The notes: generated by a model not told the origin, from the sequence alone. A stretch of DNA of 64,000 nucleotides from Salvator merianae (GCA_003586115.2 QVOM02000072.1:3376361-3440360), one strand, 5' to 3'. Positions 47,075 through 57,810 are shown, counted from the first letter of the stretch. Numbers and translations are program-made.

Positions 47075-47345
47075 CAGGGGAGGTTAGCATGCTGTGGTGT
47101 AGGAAGCGGGGGAGAGGGGGGCGGTCCACCCCGGGCCGCATGTCGTCCCAGGTGAAACATCCAGCCAGGGCCTTCTCTGCCCACCTGGCGCACAAAGTTT
47201 CTCCGGAGCATGAATGAGAAGGAGAGTGCGGCACAGTGCCCGGCCGGCGGTCGTTGAGGCGGGGGGGGGTAGGAGGTTGCAGGGAGAGCACCCTCGCTCA
47301 CACTCCTCTGCTGCCGCGTGGCCCCGGGCGGCAAAAATTTTAGCT
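47075..47345. repeat. Isolated GC/CpG-rich block, probably repeat-derived
   Basis: About 270 bp of very GC-rich sequence (GGGGGCGGTCCACCCCGGGC near 47116; GCGTGGCCCCGGGCGG near 47316) with sharp edges into AT-rich DNA, ending GGCAAAAATTTTAGCTACTC. Overlapping open frames on both strands reflect composition. I cannot name the source. Confidence 0.4.
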
Positions 47346-47601
47346 ACTCCTCTGTTAGCATGTGCTTCCCTTATTCAAGTAAAGCAGGAGAAGGGGACTA
47401 TTCCACACATTATTAATGCTTCAAACACTTTGTACCCAAGCATGGCTCACACCTGGTACCAAAACTGGGCTGAAAAAAATGTGCATCAGAAAATAGAACA
47501 CAGTGAGACAAAACCACAGAGAGAGAGAGGGTGGTTTGTCAGCTTGTTCCATATATGCCTTGATGGTATGCGCCAAACTGCAGTTTGCAGGAAATTTATT
47601 T

Positions 47602-48033
47602 CTCATGAACTGCTTAGAGAGGCCTGGGACTATCAGGTGCCTTACCAACAACCCTGGGATCTCCTTGGCACTTGTAGTGATTCATGACTGCAGTAGGCTA
47701 GTCCTATTGAAAAGGTGTGGGGAACCTACCTTTGCCAGTAGTGTGGCTGCCACGTTTATCACCCTCTCTTTGGGGTGGGGTTGCATCACGCTTTCATGCA
47801 ATGTCATCGCACAGGCAGAGACAGCCTCAACACATGCCTGTATGATGATGTCACATTCAGACACGATGTGGCCCCACATGAAGAGGGTGATAATGGCAGC
47901 AGCTGTGCTTCCAGCAAAGGTGAGTTCCCTCCCCTTTCAGTGGGACTCGCTTGTAAATAACTACAGGTGCTAATTAGGGAGACCCTGGAATTATTAGGTG
48001 AAGCACTAGACAGTCCCAGGCCTCTCTAAGGAG
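47602..48033. mobile_element. ~430-bp foldback element (CTTAGAGAGGCCTGGGACT ends)
   Basis: CTTAGAGAGGCCTGGGACTA near 47606 is repeated in inverse at AGTCCCAGGCCTCTCTAAG, ending near 48029. Pairing continues through the interior: CCTTTGCCAGTAGTGTGGCTGCC against GGCAGCAGCTGTGCTTCCAGC, TTTATCACCCTC against GAGGGTGATAA, and GGTGGGGTTGCATC-type segments. The whole unit can fold as one long imperfect hairpin. No exact target duplication is seen and there is no coding capacity. Confidence 0.75.
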
Positions 48034-48079
48034 TTAGTTTTCAACAAATTGTAGTTCATGTGTAATGTATTGATAACAG

Positions 48080-48425
48080 ACAGACCAAGGAGATCACTGC
48101 AGTCATCCAAGGAGGTTCCACTACTGATGGTACCACCAATTACTGAATGTCATCTTCCAGTGTCTTACAGCTGGGCTGGCTTCTCTGTGGTGGTGCCTAT
48201 ACTCTGGAATGTTCTTCTGTCTGATGTTCATGAGGGACCTGGTATATTTTTAAGGTGTCTGTGTGAGTGCATTGGTTGCCTCCTCATATTATACAGTTTT
48301 TAATGTTGCTTTTAATTTATGTTTACTGTTTTAAATGCTTTAATATAGTTTTTAAGTCAATCCTATAAACCATTTGGAAATTTTTAACTGAAAACACAGG
48401 GTAGAAATGTTTTAAATAAATTGAT
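48080..48425 (+). mobile_element. Decayed L2-like LINE 3' end
   Basis: GGCTTCTCTGTGGTGGTGCC with TATACTCTGGAATGTTCTTC keeps the FSVVVPILWNVL pattern (compare AFSVxAPxLWNSLP). The tail is GGTAGAAATGTTTTAAATAA followed by AT-rich sequence. Confidence 0.55.
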
Positions 48426-49374
48426 AAATTAGGCCACTCTTTAATACTGTACCTGGTTTGGCCTAAGAACTAAACCTAAACAGAATCTGGGGTATAGGTT
48501 GTATGGTCTTTATTCACAATGACTATTCTGGCTAAGGATGCAAGAAGTTAGATTCCAAAAAGGGAACTTTCCAAATTTTGCTCTCAATATCTTGAAAAGT
48601 ACATATGGCTCTCCAGACATTCTTAATGACAACTTTAAGCATTCCTCTCCCAGCATTTTATGCCAGCCCATATGACAGTTCTGTTGAGCCGCTCTAACAT
48701 AAAGGATGGCATTCTAATTTCTTCTTAAAGAAGTTCAGTGGCCTTAATATTACAGCCTAGTATGCAGTTGTGGGATAATAATGAAAACTCATATTGTTGT
48801 GCTCATGCCAGCAACCATGACCTGAATTTCATATCATGAGGACTAAACCCTCCATGTGACTAAACTGTATTCCATAAAACTTCTGTTACAAAGCAATGTT
48901 CTTTTTAAAATGTTCATTTATTTAATTATTTTCTTTTAGGCTGTTCTTAATGATAGAAAGAAAAACTAGAATTAATGTAGACCTTAGCCAGGGCTCTTAA
49001 ATATAACTACGTGTGAAAAAAATGTTGCTTATACAGGATGAAGGAGAGGGGGTAATAATAATGCTGTGTTACAGTAAGCACATTAGTTTCTTACTGAGAA
49101 GCAGGGATGTTATTTTAAAAAGTTGGAAGTTGCTGCTGTGAAGAAATCAGAATTAATTGAGGGAAAGGTTTTCAAGTGTGAAGTAATACTGAATTGCAGG
49201 CAAGTTGAAGTGTTGAAGCAGTACCTCTGGAAAGATGTAAATGAAAATTTATACATGCATATTTCATTTGGAATTATAAACTACTATATTTTGCTTTCCT
49301 TATGGTCAGCATTGTGTTGGGAGCAACTGCTTGAATAATAGAGGATTGTGTGCTGAGTGCAAATTCAAGTTAAC

Positions 49375-49592
49375 TTGGGCTACCTCCAGACACAGCCAAC
49401 AAAGAGAAATACAACTGGCATTGTGTTGGGATTGCCACGCATGCATATTATCTTCCCAATGCAATGCCAGTTTCAGGACTGTGAAAATGGGTTGTAAGGC
49501 TGCTATGTGAACTGGTTTAACTGGTTTATACTAGTTTGGGGAATTTAGCTCCCAGTTCGCTAAGTTGAACCTTTAGTGTGACGGAGTAGGTT
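49375..49592. mobile_element. Possible MITE with an inner 20-bp hairpin
   Basis: AACTGGCATTGTGTTGGGAT (49411-49430) pairs with TTCCCAATGCAATGCCAGTT (49454-49473). The outer ends GGCTACCTCCAGACAC and GTGTGACGGAGTAGGT pair imperfectly. The boundaries are tentative. Confidence 0.35.
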
Positions 49593-49679
49593 TAGTGGGA
49601 ACATAATTGATCTGATGTGGATTCATCAGGATAGGGGAAGTGGAAAGTGGAGTTCAAAATGCTCAGAGTTCCAAAATTA

Positions 49680-50500
49680 AGTATCTTTATTAAATAACAT
49701 TTAAACAATAGGCAAAATAAGGCAAAAATACATCAAGGTATACAGGCAAGAAATACAAGAGTCAATGAACACCAATTACTGTCAATTAACAGGCTTTTTG
49801 TTACCAAGTTGCAAGAGGCTAATTGGATTATATGGTTGAGTGAGATTTACACTTAAACTTTGGTTCTTTTTTGAAGATCAAGTGACATCTTCCTCCATCC
49901 CGCTTAGCATCAACTCTGACCAAGTCATTTACCTCCATCAAAGGCAATAATCTCAGCTACAAAATAACAGACAAGGGGTGAGGGAAGATTCTCACCCTTC
50001 TAAGGGCAGGTTCCAAATCTTCACAAAGCTATAAGAAGGGAAATGCAAAGAGATAGAGATGGATCTGACTCTCAGGTCTCTGTCCCATGGCCAACCCAAT
50101 GCAATGCAAGTGGAGTGAAGGAGAAAGAGCGGGTGTTCATTCAAAGTGCCTCTGTTACTTGGCAGTAAGGGATGCACAAGCAAATAGCAGCAGAAATGGG
50201 AGAGAAAGAAACACAGGCTCCCATGAGCATGTTTCCCCTCTGGAAAAAAGAGTGAAGTGCCTTTATTTGGCTCCAAAGTAGTGATTTTAATACCAGAAAA
50301 AGAGAGTCCTTGCTAGGTGACAAGACTCAGTAGCTAGCAGAGATTCTGCCAGATGGCAAACACTGATCTCAGCAGTGAAGCAGCATGTGATCCTTGCCAG
50401 GTGGCAGGACTGGTAATAATTCAACAGGAATGAGGGGAAGACAATCAAACACCTAAAGAACTGAAGGACTAGGGCAGTTTTTATACCTTTTCTTCAATAT
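49680..50500 (-). mobile_element. Possible LTR-like or retroposed unit, minus strand
   Basis: On the minus strand a TATA-like GGTATAAAAACTGCCC (near 50471-50489) is followed by AATAAA signals near 50263-50268 and near 49688-49694. This TATA-to-polyA order fits an LTR or a processed insertion. No termini, target duplication or coding segment could be defined. Confidence 0.25.
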
Positions 50501-50936
50501 AAAAAAGGAAAAAGAAGGGAGGGATAAGGGCAAGAGACGTGGGCAAAGGAGGGGCAAAATTCCAAAGGCAGGAAACTTTTGTGGATAAGAAGGGGCACAA
50601 AAGAGGTTATGTACTCAAGATCATAACAGACCAAAAAGGTAACTTGATTAACGTACAGAGGGTCAGTACGTGTGCAATCACTCTAAATTACACTTGGGCA
50701 AAACCTACCAAAAGCAAATATCTGGGAATATCCTGGTGCCAGTTTGGGATGATTGTGTACAACCAAAGTAGTAAACAGTTCTCTTTTGTAGATAAACAAC
50801 AGCTATAGTTGAAATATATCAAGTTGTTGTACAAGGCTGCAACCAGCAATATCTCAGTTCAGCTTCTGTTTCCTTAGATGCTAATCTTTTGATTGGATTG
50901 TCATACTCAGTAATTACTGAGTTAACGAGATACAGT

Positions 50937-51614
50937 GGGCCTGTTAGCACTTGCTGCTAGCAAATATCAAGAATCCTTGCTAGCCAAGTGCATCCACACT
51001 TTGCAACAGCCTGAGCAGCCAGGAATGGGCTACAGCTGCTCCAGATCATGGATACCTGTGGAACACAAATTAGTGCTCCACAACTTTACCAGGAGGTGAT
51101 AGTCAGCTCCTGGTAAGGTGCATTTACACCTACCTTGTGGTGCAGCATCCAGGCCAATGTGACACATTGATTGCGCATGTGTGATGGGGTCAATGTGATG
51201 TCCAGTCGGGCCCGACCAGGGCATTGTGCGGGCCTGATCATACAGGTACGATCAGCCGATTGTGCTTGTGAGTGCCTGCGCACTGCACAGACCTGCCAGT
51301 TGCCATGGTAGCTACTGGATACTTCCTGGCCACTGCTGGTAGCTGACTTCAGGTAAGGTTTCCAGCCACACAGTGGCCCTTTCTGCACTTGGACTTATTG
51401 TGAATTATATCCCAGAATAGGGACCTGCTATCCCCATGCTAGTACAAACTGTGAAAGGTCTTGCCCAGGACCTACCATAGTCTGCACTAGCAAGCAGATG
51501 GCAGGTCCCTATTCTGAGATATAATCTGATATAAGTCCAAGTGCAGAAAGGGCCAGTGTCCGTGCTGCGTGGTCTATTCCACCTTAGAATGTGATAATCA
51601 GTGTGAAAAAGCCC
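50937..51614. mobile_element. GGGCCTGTTAGCACTTG-ended element carrying a nested MITE
   Basis: Left end GGGCCTGTTAGCACTTGCTG and right end CAGTGTGAAAAAGCCC are imperfect inverted repeats. Interior blocks (GCCAAGTGCATCCACACTTT, TAGTGCTCCACAACTTTACC, TCCACCTTAGAATGTGATAA) define the family shared with 11631, 18736, 25877 and 27368. A 180-bp hairpin MITE is inserted at 51375-51554; without it the element is about 495 bp. Confidence 0.8.
51375..51554. mobile_element. 180-bp hairpin MITE, nested, TSD AGT
   Basis: GGCCCTTTCTGCACTTGGAC at the left and GTCCAAGTGCAGAAAGGGCC at the right are a perfect inverted repeat; pairing resumes at AGAATAGGGACCTGCTATC against GGCAGGTCCCTATTCT. AGT flanks both sides (51372-51374, 51555-51557). 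Two more copies of 179 and 180 bp lie at 53234 and 63781. Confidence 0.95.
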
Positions 51615-51686
51615 ACTATATCAGACAGGCCTTCCTTTCTGTTTAGTTGCTCTAGCCTTACCCAGCATTGCTTCTTTCTATTGCAA

Positions 51687-51689
<3 letters not shown>

Positions 51690-51726
<37 letters not shown>
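51690..51726. repeat. (A)37 homopolymer
   Basis: An uninterrupted run of 37 As. No retroposed body is recognised on its 5' side, so its origin is unclear. Confidence 0.95.
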
Positions 51727-51729
<3 letters not shown>

Positions 51730-51995
51730 GACAGCTTGATTTTTTGAAAAGGGGAACTTGTTTCCTATACACTGTTTTCTATTATCTTCAGCAGCATAGG
51801 CCAATTGCTTTGCTAAACTGGTCTCCCATGTGCTTCCAGCTTTTCACAAAGCATGGTACAGCATCATAGCTTTATGTACATGCATATATTGATCAAAAAT
51901 TATATATTATAACAAGGCTATTCTGGGCAAACCAGCTGCACCAGGTTTCCTGAAATAGTTTTGCTTACTTGCATGTTTGACAAGGTCCATGTGGT

Positions 51996-52075
51996 ATTTA
52001 TTTATTTGCATTTTTATCCTGCCCTGTACCTGAAGGTCTCAGGGTGAGTTGCAGCAATAAAACAAAATACAGCTT
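51996..52075 (-). mobile_element. L2-like LINE tail, minus strand
   Basis: TATTTATTTATTTGCATTTT, TATCCTGCCCTGTACCTGAA and GGTCTCAGGGTGAGTTGC form the reverse complement of the L2-like GGGCGGGATA...AAATAAATA tail. Confidence 0.6.
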
Positions 52076-53096
52076 GCTAGGAACTTCCAGGAGCTTACCA
52101 AACTCAAGAAGAAAAAAAAAAGACATTTGTGTGTATGCATGCTGCTAGAAGCACCCAGTGAGCTAATACCACTAAGACCTCACTAGACATGCTGATAAGT
52201 GAATTTATGCTGAGGAGTGGTGACATGTCTGGTGGGCCACGCGAAGGGGTAATGATGGCTTCAATCTTATAACCCGTGTTTTGCCTTACCATTTGGAGAC
52301 AACCTTGGTTTTGAACAGTAGAATTAGGACTGTCTCTAGATGACAAGAGGCAGCGAGGGTTAGAAATAAAATCCTGCAATTGTCTCTTGCCATGGTCTGC
52401 CAGACATAGGCAGCAAACACTGGTGATCTGCACATGAAGCTGCCTTCTGGGAACTTCGGAAGTGAGCCAAGCATCTACCCCTTTTCTTTTGTTGTTTTTC
52501 ATTTTCTGTGAGGCAACTTCCTATGCAACTTGCCAGATGTGCAGGTAAGTGGGACTATCACTGGAAACCCAGTGTCACTGCTGGATTTCTCATGATATTT
52601 TATGGGACTGGGAATGCCGCAGGTATGTCTGGTAATCCTAATGCAATGTTGAAAGGATTATAGGGTTTACCTCACATCTGGAGGCAACCTTACTTGCACT
52701 GGAGGAGTCAGTCTTCTGCTGTGGAACTTGATTCTAGTGTCAAGTATTTGAGTGATTTTCAAAATTGATAGTAATGAGTATTGTCAATATCTGGAGTACC
52801 AAGCCTTTTTTCAGTAGAGTATAACAGAGTAATTAACAGGCAGCTCAAGAAGACACTGCAGTTGCCTACTCCTGCGTTCAGCTACTTGAGCCCCACAGTC
52901 ACAATCTTGTTTAACTGCAGTTCTTGTAATGTGCATGCATAGTAGAAATTGGCAACCTCTTTGGGTCTCTGGGCACATATGGAATATTAAGAGTTGGGAT
53001 GTAACTACCATTGAGTGTACCTGACTTTTTGCTGGGGGCCTTGTAAGCAAAGGGGAGTCCTTTTGAAGTAACTGACTGGATGTTGGGCTTGGTATT
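52076..53096. other. No recognisable feature
   Basis: The 132-codon minus frame at 52104-52502 has no known motif and no supporting splice context that I trust. Confidence 0.4.
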
Positions 53097-53099
53097 TCT

Positions 53100-53792
53100 G
53101 GGCCTGTTCGCACTTACAACAGTATAGCAGTCTATCTAGCACAGTCCAGGCTGGTTGAATTCAGGTACGGAGAGGGGTCTTTGTACCTGTCAGCGCTGGA
53201 ACACTCTGCAAGCCGACCAGCGCTGGACGCAGTGGCCCTTTCTGCACTTGGACTTATTCCAGATTATATCTCAGAATAGGGATTTGCCATCTGCATGCTA
53301 GTGCAGATTTAGTAGGCCCTGGGCAAGACCTTTCATAGTTTGCACTAGCATGTAGATAGCAGGTCCCTATTCTGAGATATAATCCACAATAAGGCCAAGT
53401 GCAGAAAGGGCCAGTGTGAATGGGAGCGCACTAGTTCAGTAGCTGTGTTTGAACCCAGAGGGTCTGTGTTCGAACCTGTGTCTGAAAAGGCCATCTGGAC
53501 TCCAAGGCCCGAAGTGGGGTGTGAACCAGCAGACTGCGCCTGCGCGGCACTGCTGGCCCTGCCCTGCCGCCGTTTTGAACCCAGTAATGTGCGAACACAC
53601 CTTCCCTGATCCTCATCTGATTGCACAGGTCGGGTTGGAGACTACAATTTAGTTGACCACAGCTGGTTGCATTCAGGTAAGCATCAGGTGGACTTCGGTA
53701 GGTTTCGGGTCAGCTGGGGCTGTTCGCAAGTGCAGATCCTGTGTTCTAGCGTGCGTCCTGGAACGTACCACTCGCTAAGTGTGAACAGGCCC
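53100..53792. mobile_element. GGGCCTGTTCGCACTTA-ended element, TSD TCT, carrying a nested MITE
   Basis: The 17-bp termini (GGGCCTGTTCGCACTTA; TAAGTGTGAACAGGCCC) are inverted repeats with one mismatch. TCT flanks both ends (53097-53099, 53793-53795). The interior (GTGTTTGAACCCAGAGGGTC, CTGTGTTCGAACCTGTGTCT, and others) differs from 50937-51614, so it is a separate subfamily with common ends. A 179-bp hairpin MITE sits at 53234-53412. Confidence 0.85.
53234..53412. mobile_element. 179-bp hairpin MITE, nested, TSD AGT
   Basis: Ends GGCCCTTTCTGCACTTGGAC and GCCAAGTGCAGAAAGGGCC; AGT flanks both sides (53231-53233, 53413-53415). Collinear with 51375-51554 and 63781-63960. Confidence 0.95.
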
Positions 53793-53795
53793 TCT

Positions 53796-56090
53796 CTTTT
53801 ATTGCACTTTTTGCATGCTTTGGTCTTAGGTTACCTGGTACGAAGCCTCATCTTGCTTCCTTTCCCAGAGGCCCATTTCCCCCTTGATTAAAGGCATGCC
53901 ACGTGGCCACCCTTCCTGTGGCTGCTTCCTTCTCCCAGAAGTGTGCACATGCCAAGGCTTTGAGACCACCAGAGGAGGTCCTGCGGGACACTGTTGTGCT
54001 CTTAGGTGCCACAGTGGCTAGCATGCTGACACAACAGAACAGCATATTATTCCCTAGCTGATTGCTTGCATGGTATGAAATTTTTGTGGGCTCTGACAAT
54101 CTGCAATAAACAAACTTCAGATGTAATTTTTAGACAGTAATTTATTTTCTCTCTGTTTCTCTCTTTGCTATGTGAAAGCAATATGGCAGCAGAGAGAGCG
54201 CAAAATAAAATGCAATCTAGAGATAACATCCAAAGTTAAATTATTGCAAATCAGAGCCCTTCAAATATGGTGTGAATAGAAGTAGTCTGAAAGATTACTG
54301 CAGAATTGTGGTGTGTAGCTTTTAATTTAGTGACCTCAAGTTATTATATACCAACATGTGTTAATTCTGGCCTTTCTAAGTTTTTTCTTCTCTCCAATTC
54401 ACAGACTTTTTTCTGTTTTTCTCTTCTTGCAATTTAGCCCTTCCTGTTTGTGTCAGATGCTCACATTCAAGTGTTCAAAGGTAACATGCACACATAAGGC
54501 ATGACTTCTCTCCCTTCTCTCTTCCTGAGTTTCTACAAGCATCATTAAAAGGAGAAAAATGAAAAACAAAAAATGGTGTACAATTTATATTGCAGTCTAC
54601 TCCTAGGCTATGATCCATCAGCTAAAGATCTATAGTGCTGTAGGTATAGAAGATGCTTTAAACAATACAAGAGTTCCAGTCCCTTCCATAGCATTTTAAA
54701 ATCTGAAATTAAAGCTAGGAAACCACAAAGGGCAAGGACATGAAAACAGAGATAAGCAAGAACAGAATGTAAGATTGCTTCAATGTCATGGATTTTCATT
54801 GATTATAGGTTTAATTACAATAGGGCATAGGAACTAGGGGACTGGAACAGCTGATTATTTGGCCTTAATTTTTAAGAAACAACCCAGTAGACTAATGCAT
54901 ACCCATGCCAAGGCAAAATAAGGTACTATAGCAATACTTTTGTCTCCTTGTGATTCATGAGGTAAAATACTACATGACTATCTGGGATTGATTTAATTTG
55001 GGTGGAATGAATATGGTAGGTGTAATGCTGGATTCCAGCTTTTTTAATTGGTTATAAATGAATACAAGTTATTACTGCAGTAATAGTATGAGGAGCAGTA
55101 AACTCTTTCTAAAACAGTTTAATGGTTTCTGCTATTTCTTATTCATTGGAACATAATTTTGTAGCAAGGTTGATTAGGGTGCAGAGATTGCAGAGATAAG
55201 GGCATAATTGCCATTGATGAACTAGTGGATTAGAAAAGATAATTTAATTGAACGCTACCAAGAACGATGTGCTGTCAGTATGATAATAAACAGAGCAAGA
55301 CTGAAGTAGAGGCGAGATATAGCTTATGTCTGAGTCTGTAGCAAAACAAGCACCACACAACTTTCAAATAGGGGTTGGCTAGGACTTATCTTTGAAATTA
55401 AATCCAAGAACACAGGCTTAATTTGATTATAAATGTATCTCTTCAGATTTCATAGACGTCCATTACAGCGCCTGCATGCATCAAGCAAAGACGCTTCTCA
55501 ATCTCTGAAACAGATAAGAAAAGCTCCAGACTCATAACAACATAATAAGTATCATGGTGGGTCCTCATTTCATCTAGGAGTCTATTTTCACAGTGGACCA
55601 TAAGAATATGAGAAGAATAGGCATCTTCTCCTACCTGGAACCCAATAGCTGGTCTTTAAGCATAAATCTTCTAATATAATAAAAGCATGGTGCCAATTCC
55701 ATTGTTACTCTAGGGTTGAGCCACCTTGTGACTGACAACTCCCTGCAGGGTGGCCCAGAGTTTAGATGCTCCCCTGGGTGCCACTGCTTTAAGGGCATCT
55801 CTTCTGAAAGGGATATCCTCTGACCGGTTCATCCCATCTTTTTTTGGCTTTGTTAGGGTGGGATCTGGCTGCCTTCCTCTTTGGTAATTCAAATAACCTG
55901 GCAGAAGACTAGCATAAAGTTGGTCATTTAACACATGAAGGTGCACCCTAGGATTATTTGGCAAATAATATGAATATTGATATATTCGTACAGCTAGGTG
56001 AATTTCCTGGTATTGCTCAGGAAAACTGAAAAGAAATTTAAGCAAACTTTGTAAAATAGATATTAGAAGAAGAATTTTCTTCTTAGACTT
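53796..56090. other. Mostly unassigned; possible Helitron-related sequence at the right
   Basis: The 111-codon minus frame at 55710-56045 lies just downstream of the Helitron helicase remnant on the same strand, but I see no motif in it. The rest is AT-rich and unassigned. Confidence 0.35.
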
Positions 56091-56590
56091 TTATTGCAAA
56101 ACAGTGAGATAAACTTTTTTTTTTTGGTTCCAGCTGTTGAGCACACCACATAAAGTTGCCCCTGAGAAAAAGCAAGGAGTGCCTAGGTTAATAGCTGCTA
56201 TTTTAATCATGTGGTTTATGATGGACATCACAAAAGACATACTGGAAACTGAAGACATTTGATTTCAGAGGGTATATCAGTAGGAAATATAGGTCTTTGT
56301 GGTATGAATACATATTCACACTTTGCACAGCCTCTGAAAATGTTTGCTTCAATAGTGTGAAGCTCTAGATTGTTAATGAATAATCTTCCGCTGTTGTATA
56401 GATTGGTGCACCCAAATTCCTTAGAAGCATAAAGGGAGAAGCAATGCTGAGTTCTGTGTTGGCATTTGAGGCAGGTCAAGAAAGCTGAGAAATGCAGTGG
56501 GATAATGAACCTCTTGATCAACATCTACAGCTGCATGGATCAGCTTGTATGATGTAGCTTCTCCTGGCAGTTGTACCTGAACAATTTGTA
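56091..56590 (-). pseudogene. Helitron helicase C-terminus, broken
   Basis: Minus-strand translation across frames follows the C-terminal part of the Helitron Rep/helicase (Pif1-type). In order: VQVQLPGEATSYKLIHAAVD and VDQEVHYPTAFLSFLDLPQM near 56583-56440 (family LPGE...YPTEFLNSL.PSGMP); NLYNSGRLFINNLELHTIEA near 56420-56345 (LCNGTRL..L....IEA); VFIPQRPIFPTDIPSEIKCL with QFPV near 56312-56245; INLGTPCF near 56200-56166; and GQLYVVCSTAGTKK near 56162-56120 (GQLYVACSR.G). A stop (TTGCAATAA) at 56091-56099 falls where family proteins end. The TINKSQG motif segment is destroyed and there are several frameshifts and stops. No Rep domain or CTRR end was located. It is an old, inactive copy. Confidence 0.85.
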
Positions 56591-56740
56591 TTGGTGACAT
56601 TTACACTGCTGTTTGTAAGTGCACTATTAATACAGTCAGTGATCCATATGTGCTTGTTGAAATGGTATTGTATATGCAAGAAAACAGTGGTTGTTAGCAT
56701 TTCAACTAACTCTACTGTACTGCTGAAATTGCTTATCTAA

Positions 56741-57810
56741 GGCCGCGGTCGGACATCGTCAATGTAATCCGTATAGAAGAGTACACGCAGTGAATTCGTC
56801 TTCTGGTCATTCCCACAGTTACATTTTAACACAGAGTCAATTCGTACTTGCTCGTTCCCACACTGATATTTCCCGTGCTTGGCAGTACCCTTTCTGCCTC
56901 CACCCCTCATCAAATTCTCCTCCCTATGCAGTCAGCGATTGGCTGCAGTCCCAACGTTCAAACCTTGACGTCACAGGGGCGGGAAAGTCAAGCTCCACTC
57001 TGCATGTCTCCACTGCTGCCTCAGAACATGGATTAACTTGGCAGCATTACTAGTCATTCGGCATTTGCTCCTCCCTGCAGCCTCTGTCTACCGAAGCAGA
57101 ACTTAAAAACTACGTTCACTTTAAAACTATGAACTTTAAAAAACTAAGCTTTTGAAATGCGCAGTTCTGCTATCCTGCTGGTTCACTTTAACTAAGCTTT
57201 TGAAATGCGCATGAGAGCTCCCCTGCTGATTCACTTTAGCGCAACTGCGCAATTTAAAAGTAGCGGGAGAGGTCCATAACAAAGGGAAAAAGTGGGGAGG
57301 GAACGTGGGGGGGCTCGACTATTTTTAACTGTGTGCTGACCAGGCAAAACTCCAAACAGGCACAGTTTATTTTTTCCTTTAAAGAGCAGACGGAAGTGGA
57401 GAAAGCCTTTAATTTCTTCCTGGCAGGACCGCAGCTTAGCGAAGAAGGAGGACGATTTCTTTTCCCCTGGCAGCGATGGAAAGGGGGATAATGGAGGCAG
57501 AGGAAACTAATGTGCTTCCTGCCCACCCACAAAGTCTGTCATTGGACGGCACAAAATGGGGATCCCTCCCTCTGCACGCCCCCCAAAACAGTATGGTCCC
57601 TCTCAAATAATCGCTTTCCCCGTGCCCACAGCACAAAGTAAAGCGCGCTAGCGATCTGGAACGGCTTGAGAGTTCATTAAATCCAAAGACAAAGTAATCC
57701 GGATTTAGCCTATTTAATCCATAAAAATTACGGAACGGCAAGATCCTGTCGGGACAGCAGGAACTGAAGACGGGCTGTAAACTGATTAAATGCCCTGTCG
57801 GAACGCAGCC
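56741..57810 (-). mobile_element. Copy C of ~1.07-kb GGCC-ended transposon family, 1070 bp, TSD TAA
   Basis: Inverted relative to copies A and B. It runs from GGCCGCGGTCGGACATCGTC to CCTGTCGGAACGCAGCC; TAA flanks both sides (56738-56740, 57811-57813). It is collinear with copy B from end to end (lengths 1070 and 1068), with differences such as a variant repeat of the CTTTTGAAATGCGCA segment near 57150-57210. A minus-strand stop-free frame (57436-57741) corresponds to part of the long frame in copy B. No transposase signature. Confidence 0.9.
56936..56985. promoter_or_regulatory. GC box / CRE / CCAAT module in copy C (inverted)
   Basis: CGATTGG (56936-56942), TGACGTCA (56966-56973) and GGGGCGGG (56977-56984) repeat the arrangement of copies A and B on the opposite strand. 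Confidence 0.4.

Noticed and set aside
47049..47687. Proline/arginine-rich open frames
   Set aside because: Caused by the GC-rich block; both strands are open at once and no motif is seen.
47503..47973. 156-codon open frame
   Set aside because: It lies mostly inside the 430-bp foldback element, with overlapping frames on both strands.
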